Assembly: GCA_026391235.1 (NCBI GenBank) | Contig: JAPLDV010000568.1 | Location: forward strand, 1-10,164 | DNA from: Bacteroidia bacterium | GTDB lineage: Bacteria > Bacteroidota > Bacteroidia > Bacteroidales > UBA12481 | Length of the DNA stretch: 10,164 nucleotides | Direction of reading: 5' to 3' | The notes under the pieces: model-generated | Told to the model about the DNA's origin: nothing | Databases searched by the model: none | Seen by the model: the letters and a program-made list of their open reading frames with translations, nothing else | Program-made: the position numbers and the translations under genes | In this document: in pieces, positions 6,952-10,164 of the stretch | How positions within the stretch are numbered: position 1 is the stretch's first letter | How the letters are laid out: the number at the start of each line of letters is the position of its first letter

Positions 6952-7050
6952 ACCTCTGCGCTCTTTGCGAATTCTTTGCGTTCTCTGCGGTAAAAATGGA
7001 TTTAACCGCAGAGAAACGCAGAGTTTTTTTGCAGAGAACCGCAAAGAAGG
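6952..7050. repeat. Large imperfect inverted repeat (CTCTGCGG / CCGCAGAG family)
   Basis: The left arm is built of CTCTGCG/CTTTGCG words and the right arm of CGCAGAG/CGCAAAG words. The core is a perfect 11-bp stem: TTCTCTGCGGT (6981-6991) with ACCGCAGAGAA (7005-7015), with a 13-nt loop. Outer pairing continues with bulges to about 6952/7050. The right arm contains a T7 run (7024-7030). It lies between the receptor remnant and the zinc-ribbon gene. It resembles a dispersed intergenic repeat; a bidirectional terminator is an alternative. Confidence 0.7.
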
Positions 7051-7060
7051 TCTAACTTTA
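7028..7060 (+). promoter_or_regulatory. Weak promoter candidate for the zinc-ribbon/SGNH pair
   Basis: TTTG (7028-7031) and TAACTTTA (7053-7060) resemble the Bacteroidetes -33 and TAnnTTTG boxes. The last base of the second box mismatches and the spacer is 21 bp. The first box lies within the inverted repeat. The start codon is 24 bp downstream. Confidence 0.25.
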
Positions 7061-7084
7061 TCCTAATTAACGAAAGCCTGATTC

Positions 7085-7549
7085 ATGGAAGTGATTAATC
7101 CTCCCGGAACCCTGGTTTGTCCGCGATGCGGGCATCCCAATAATGAAATGGCCTTTTTCTGCTCAAACTGCGGTGCACCCATCGGGAGCAAAGCCGGGCG
7201 CCCAACTGGCAAAAGGCCGGATTTTCAGCAATACCGCTACTATTCCGACCCCGGCAGGCTGGGTTATTATTACGACGGCCTTCCCCTGATCTCATTGCTG
7301 GTTACCATTTTCGGGTTTTTTGTAGCCGGATTTATCGGCCCGCTCATCGGCGTGATCCTGGGGCATGTGAGTCTGCGGAGAATGAATCGCTCAGGTTTCG
7401 ATCATAATCGCGGACTTGCCCTCACCAGCCTGGTGGTCGGATATTTTCTGCTAGCTGTCGGTCTGCTTTTCCTGATTGTTCTGGGTGTATTCGTCGGGGC
7501 TTCCTTATTTAACCATGGATGGACCAACGGGCATTGGAATTACATGTAG
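7085..7549 (+). CDS. Zinc-ribbon membrane protein with DUF4190-like region
   Basis: A 154-residue protein. The N-terminus holds a four-cysteine zinc ribbon, CPRCG...CSNCG (Cys12, 15, 26, 29), of the kind found at the start of many small membrane proteins. A basic, Tyr-rich linker (35-64) follows, then two hydrophobic helices (about 68-95 and 111-139). The segment between them, GHVSLRRMNRSG...NRGLALTSLVVGY, is typical of DUF4190 proteins. There is no signal peptide, so the ribbon probably faces the cytoplasm. The biochemical role of this family is not established. The stop codon is two bases before the ATG of the next frame, which suggests cotranscription with the SGNH hydrolase gene. The start at 7085 is the first Met and leaves the ribbon complete. 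Confidence 0.85.
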   Translation: MEVINPPGTLVCPRCGHPNNEMAFFCSNCGAPIGSKAGRPTGKRPDFQQYRYYSDPGRLGYYYDGLPLISLLVTIFGFFVAGFIGPLIGVILGHVSLRRMNRSGFDHNRGLALTSLVVGYFLLAVGLLFLIVLGVFVGASLFNHGWTNGHWNYM

Positions 7550-7551
7550 TT

Positions 7552-7665
7552 ATGAACGTTAAGAACGAAGAGAGCGTGAAGAACGAAAAGAACGCAGAGA
7601 ACGTTAAGGGGGTTAAGGAGGTTAAGGGAGTGAGGAAAGGAAAGAAAGTTAAGAGAGTAAAGAAG
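7552..7665 (+). repeat. Purine-rich degenerate repeat (GTTAAG / AAGAACG words)
   Basis: About 115 bp are made almost only of A and G on this strand, with recurring GTTAAG, GTGAAGAACG, AACGTTAAG and GTTAAGGAGG words. It is open in frame with the SGNH hydrolase, giving an N-terminal extension of V-K, N-E and K-G motifs. It looks like an intergenic simple repeat that happens to be open rather than a protein domain. Confidence 0.6.
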
Positions 7666-8370
7666 GCAGTGTTGTGGAGAGTAATGATAATCCTCTGTCT
7701 CAGTCTACCCTTAAAATTGATGTCGCAGGCTGATCCTGCAGATTACCTGAAGGATATAAAGAGTGAACTGAAAAAGGAGTGGCCAGCTAACCGCACCATA
7801 AACCTGGTTTTTCATGGACATTCAGTGCCGGCTGGATATTTTAAAACACCCATAGTCAATACGTTAGATTCTTATCCTTATCAGTTGCTTGCCGAACTTA
7901 AAGCATTATATCCGTTTGCGGTAATTAACGTGATCATTACTGCAATCGGTGGCGAAAATTCAGAAAGCGGCGCAAAAAGATTTGAAAGAGATGTGCTGAT
8001 TCACAAGCCGGATGTTCTTTTTATAGATTATGCACTGAATGACAGGGGAATCGGCTTGGAGAAGTCGAAAATTGAGTGGGAGTCAATGATAAAAAGTGCT
8101 TCGGAAAGAAAAATCAAAATTATTTTGCTCACACCTTCACCGGATCAGACGGTAAATATCCTTGAAGCCGGCAATGAGCTCGAAAAGCATTCTGTCCAGA
8201 TCATGAGTCTGGCTAAGAGATATGGTATTGGTCTGGCCGACAGTTATGAAGCATTCCGGCAGATTGCCGCATCAGGTAAGCCGATTGCGGATTATATGTC
8301 GCAGGTCAATCATCCGAACAAACTGGGCCATCGGTTGATCGTTCAGGAGATTCTTAAATTCTTTAAGTAG
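7552..8370 (+). CDS. Exported SGNH/GDSL-type hydrolase
   Basis: Predicted esterase/acylhydrolase of the SGNH fold; substrate unknown. Numbered from the ATG at 7552 (272 residues): block I FHGHSVPAG with the probable nucleophile Ser91 (GHS in place of GDS), block II glycine in AIGGENS (Gly133/134), block III ALNDRG with Asn163, and block V VNHPNKLGH with His254. The Asp of the usual DxxH is replaced by Gln (Q-V-N-H). A hydrophobic stretch MIILCLSLPLKLMSQA (from residue 45) looks like a Sec signal peptide. The ATG at 7552, two bases after the upstream stop, is kept as the conventional start, but it adds a 44-residue Lys-rich tail from the purine repeat. Initiation at GTG 7669, TTG 7672 or ATG 7684 would give a normal signal peptide; AAGAAGG at 7660-7666 lies too close to the GTG to serve it well and is better spaced for the later codons. 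The fold assignment is firm; start and substrate are not. Confidence 0.82.
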   Translation: MNVKNEESVKNEKNAENVKGVKEVKGVRKGKKVKRVKKAVLWRVMIILCLSLPLKLMSQADPADYLKDIKSELKKEWPANRTINLVFHGHSVPAGYFKTPIVNTLDSYPYQLLAELKALYPFAVINVIITAIGGENSESGAKRFERDVLIHKPDVLFIDYALNDRGIGLEKSKIEWESMIKSASERKIKIILLTPSPDQTVNILEAGNELEKHSVQIMSLAKRYGIGLADSYEAFRQIAASGKPIADYMSQVNHPNKLGHRLIVQEILKFFK

Positions 8371-8451
8371 CAATAAAAACGATGTAATATAATGGGATAA
8401 GGGCTATTGTTAGAATATAGTAAAAATTTTATTATCCGGGCAATTTAACTA

Positions 8452-8459
8452 TACCTTTG
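8452..8459 (+). promoter_or_regulatory. TACCTTTG: -7 box of the beta-propeller gene
   Basis: Exact TAnnTTTG match in an A/T-rich gap, 26 bp before the ATG at 8486. No clear -33 TTG is found at the usual spacing. Transcription would begin near 8465, giving a leader of about 20 nt. Confidence 0.5.
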
Positions 8460-8485
8460 AGGTTAGTTTGTTAAATATTTCAATA

Positions 8486-9520
8486 ATGAAAAAATTTAGT
8501 TTTGTTTTAGGTGGCCTGATTATTGCAAGTTTCAGTTTGTCCTTTTCGCAGGTAACCACTTCGAAATGCACCATCAGCAATAAGATTCACCTTGAGGGAG
8601 ATGGCGGTTGGGATTATCTTACTGTAGATGATTCTGCATCAAGGTTATATATTTCTCATGGCACGATTGTCCAGGTAGTGGACTTAAACGATTATAAATT
8701 GATCGGGACCATTCCCGATACCAAAGGGGTGCATGGAATTGCTGTCGCAAGAGATCTTGGAAAAGGTTTCATCAGCAATGGCCGCGACAGTTCCGTGACC
8801 ATCTTTACCCTGAAAACTCTCGAAGTGACAGGAAAGGTTAAAGTTACGGGGGCCAATCCGGATGCTATTTTATATGATCCGTTTTCTAAAAAGGTCTTTT
8901 GTTTTAATGGCCGAAGCGCCAATGCCACAGTCCTTGATGCCGTGTCGGGTAAAGTTATCGGAACCATTGCACTGCCTGGTAAGCCGGAGTTCTCTGTTAC
9001 GGACAAAAAGGGAAAGGTATTCGTGAATATTGAGGATAAGAGCGAGATATGCCTGATCGACCCAATTTCATTAACAATAGTGCAAACCTGGCCGATTGCC
9101 CCGGGCGAGGAGCCAAGCGGATTGGCATTTGATGCCATCAATCACCGGTTATTCAGTGTTTGCGGGAACAAACTTATGATGGTGGTCGATAGCGATAGCG
9201 GAAAAGTTGTTGCAAAAGTGGATATCGGAGATGGAACGGACGGGGTTGCATTTGATCCGGACTTAAAGCGGGCTTACAGTTCGAATGGCGAAGGCACCCT
9301 GACTGTTGTCCAGGAAGAGACCAAAAACACCTTTAAAGTATTGGAGAATTTTGCCACTCTCAGGGGAGCCAGGACCATTACGGTAAATCCCAGAACGCAT
9401 ATGATTTATTTGCCTGTTGCTGAATATGAACCGGCACCAGCAGCCACTGCTGAGAACCCGCGCCCCCGGGCTTCCGTTAAGCCAAATTCATTTATAATTC
9501 TTGAAATAGCATCATTATAA
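8486..9520 (+). CDS. Exported YncE-like beta-propeller protein
   Basis: A 344-residue protein with a clear signal peptide (MKKFSFVLGGLIIASFSLSFSQ, residues 1-22), followed by repeated ~40-residue blades of the YVTN/YncE type: DYLTVDDSASRLYISHG, HGIAVARDLGKGFISNG, DAILYDPFSKKVFCFNG, GLAFDAINHRLFSVCG, GVAFDPDLKRAYSSNG and TITVNPRTHMIYLPVA. Known relatives are periplasmic or surface propellers; most have no proven activity and may bind partners or ligands. No enzyme motif is visible. A Pro/Ala-rich insertion (EPAPAATAENPRPRA) interrupts the last blade near the C-terminus. The frame can be opened at a TTG (8468), but the ATG at 8486 starts the signal peptide directly and has a promoter-like box upstream. 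It is separated by 115 bp from the SGNH gene, so it is probably its own transcription unit. Confidence 0.88.
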   Translation: MKKFSFVLGGLIIASFSLSFSQVTTSKCTISNKIHLEGDGGWDYLTVDDSASRLYISHGTIVQVVDLNDYKLIGTIPDTKGVHGIAVARDLGKGFISNGRDSSVTIFTLKTLEVTGKVKVTGANPDAILYDPFSKKVFCFNGRSANATVLDAVSGKVIGTIALPGKPEFSVTDKKGKVFVNIEDKSEICLIDPISLTIVQTWPIAPGEEPSGLAFDAINHRLFSVCGNKLMMVVDSDSGKVVAKVDIGDGTDGVAFDPDLKRAYSSNGEGTLTVVQEETKNTFKVLENFATLRGARTITVNPRTHMIYLPVAEYEPAPAATAENPRPRASVKPNSFIILEIASL

Positions 9521-9555
9521 AGAATTTACGGACCAGGTCATTTATTTTATCCTTC

Positions 9556-9586
9556 TTGGTAATCTCAACTTGTCGCCGTATCTTCG
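9556..9586 (+). promoter_or_regulatory. Promoter candidate for the RRM gene
   Basis: TTG (9556-9558), a 20-bp spacer and TATCTTCG (9579-9586) match the Bacteroidetes -33/-7 arrangement with one mismatch in TAnnTTTG. It predicts a leader of about 65-70 nt before the ATG at 9660. Confidence 0.45.
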
Positions 9587-9622
9587 CAAAGATTTATGTC
9601 ATAAAACATTAATGCGTTGTAA

Positions 9623-9652
9623 TTGTTAGAAGTTTTTTAAAATTTAAATTTG
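9623..9652 (+). promoter_or_regulatory. Alternative promoter candidate close to the RRM start
   Basis: TTG (9623-9625), a 19-bp spacer and TAAATTTG (9645-9652) form a full consensus match. However, it lies in A/T-rich DNA and would start transcription only a few bases before the ATG. The two candidates predict very different leaders. Confidence 0.35.
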
Positions 9653-9659
9653 GGAAATT

Positions 9660-10109
9660 ATGAACATTTTCGTGGGAAGTCTTCCTTTTAATCTGCAGGA
9701 AGCTGAATTGCAGGGAGTTTTTGAAGAGTATGGAGAAGTTAGCTCCTGCAAAATTATTACAGACAAATTCTCAGGCCGTAGCAAGGGATTTGGGTTTATT
9801 GAAATGTCAGATGACGAAGCTGCTAAAAAAGCAATTGAAGAACTGAATGGTGCTGAAATTGGTGGACGTGCAATCGTTGTGAATGAAGCTGAAGAGAAAA
9901 AGGCCGGTGAACGACGCGGTGGCGGCGGATTCGGTGGCGGCGAAAGAAGAGGCGGATTTGGTGGTGGCGATAACAGAGGTAGTGGCGGTTATGGTGGCAA
10001 CCGTGGTGGCAGTGGCGGTGGATATGGCAACAGAGGCGGCGGCGGCGGTGACAGCCGTGGCGGCGGTGGAGGCAGCAGCCGTGGCGGCGGGCGCAGAGCA
10101 AGCTACTAA
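9660..10109 (+). CDS. Single-RRM RNA-binding protein with Gly/Arg-rich tail
   Basis: A 149-residue cytoplasmic RNA-binding protein. One RNA-recognition motif fills residues 1-77: RNP2 IFVGSL (3-8, Phe4) and RNP1 KGFGFIEM (42-49, Phe44 and Phe46), the aromatic residues that stack on RNA bases. The linker EAEEKKAGERR leads into a low-complexity tail (about 82-149) of RGG, GGGFGGG and GGYGGNRGG repeats ending RRASY. Known: Bacteroidetes and cyanobacteria carry such small RRM proteins, which affect mRNA levels and, in cyanobacteria, the cold response. The Gly/Arg tail can add weak RNA binding or drive condensates in eukaryotic relatives; this is inference here. The ATG at 9660 is the only start that keeps RNP2 at the usual place right after the N-terminus. 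The tail DNA is a GGT/GGC repeat, prone to length changes. Confidence 0.94.
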   Translation: MNIFVGSLPFNLQEAELQGVFEEYGEVSSCKIITDKFSGRSKGFGFIEMSDDEAAKKAIEELNGAEIGGRAIVVNEAEEKKAGERRGGGGFGGGERRGGFGGGDNRGSGGYGGNRGGSGGGYGNRGGGGGDSRGGGGGSSRGGGRRASY

Positions 10110-10133
10110 GTATAAAAGTCTTACGAACAAATA

Positions 10134-10164
10134 GCCCGATTTGGCTCTGAAACTGAGCTGCGGG
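10134..10164 (+). terminator. Possible terminator stem cut by the right edge
   Basis: CCCG (10135-10138) can pair with CGGG (10161-10164), and an inner GCTC (10144-10147) with GAGC (10155-10158) around a 7-nt loop. It lies 25 bp after the RRM stop codon. Any T-run would be outside the window. Confidence 0.35.

Noticed and set aside
6559..7044. 161-codon minus-strand frame across the receptor remnant
   Set aside because: It is antisense to recognisable receptor sequence and its N-terminus translates the inverted repeat. No family resemblance.
9807..10130. Ala/Thr-rich and His/Arg-rich minus-strand frames
   Set aside because: They are shadows of the GGT/GGC repeats encoding the Gly/Arg tail of the RRM protein.

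Overview
The window looks like chromosomal DNA of a Bacteroidota (Bacteroidetes) species, probably an environmental or uncultured one. The evidence is a C-terminal type IX secretion (Por) sorting domain on a large surface protein, a piece of a TonB-dependent receptor, an Omp85-type barrel, a single-RRM protein with a Gly/Arg tail, promoter-like TAnnTTTG boxes of the Bacteroidetes primary sigma factor, and few clear Shine-Dalgarno sequences. All supported genes are on the + strand. No tRNA, rRNA, CRISPR array, transposase or phage gene was seen.

Layout. 1-2727: the 3' part of a large secreted modular protein cut by the left edge. It has two copies of a 1056-bp fibronectin-III-like + unknown-domain unit, the end of an earlier unit, and a type IX sorting domain. 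2728-2943: a terminator-like hairpin and a perfect 28-bp palindrome. 2944-4959: a seven-TM PAS-PAS sensor histidine kinase whose first PAS domain seems to have lost its N-terminal half. 4960-5111: a second, decayed relative of the palindrome, then short repeats and a promoter-like box. 5112-6368: a small Omp85-superfamily outer-membrane protein. 6403-6939: the C-terminal end of a TonB-dependent receptor whose first part is absent. 6940-7084: a large imperfect inverted repeat. 7085-7549 and 7552-8370: a zinc-ribbon/DUF4190-like membrane protein and a secreted SGNH hydrolase, two bases apart. 8486-9520: an exported YncE-like beta-propeller. 9660-10109: an RRM RNA-binding protein. 10110-10164: short 3' flank.

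How the genes relate. Most products are envelope or exported proteins: surface adhesin-like protein, OM barrel, SGNH hydrolase, beta-propeller, and the kinase as membrane sensor. The only likely cotranscribed pair is 7085/7552. The rest look like separate transcription units divided by repeat-rich gaps. The region shows signs of remodelling: a decapitated TonB receptor, a truncated PAS domain, related palindromes on both sides of the kinase, and a degenerate purine-rich repeat read in frame at the 5' end of the hydrolase ORF. No complete new system can be demonstrated. The best candidates for novelty are the unrecognised ~250-residue domain of the first protein and the palindrome family flanking the kinase.
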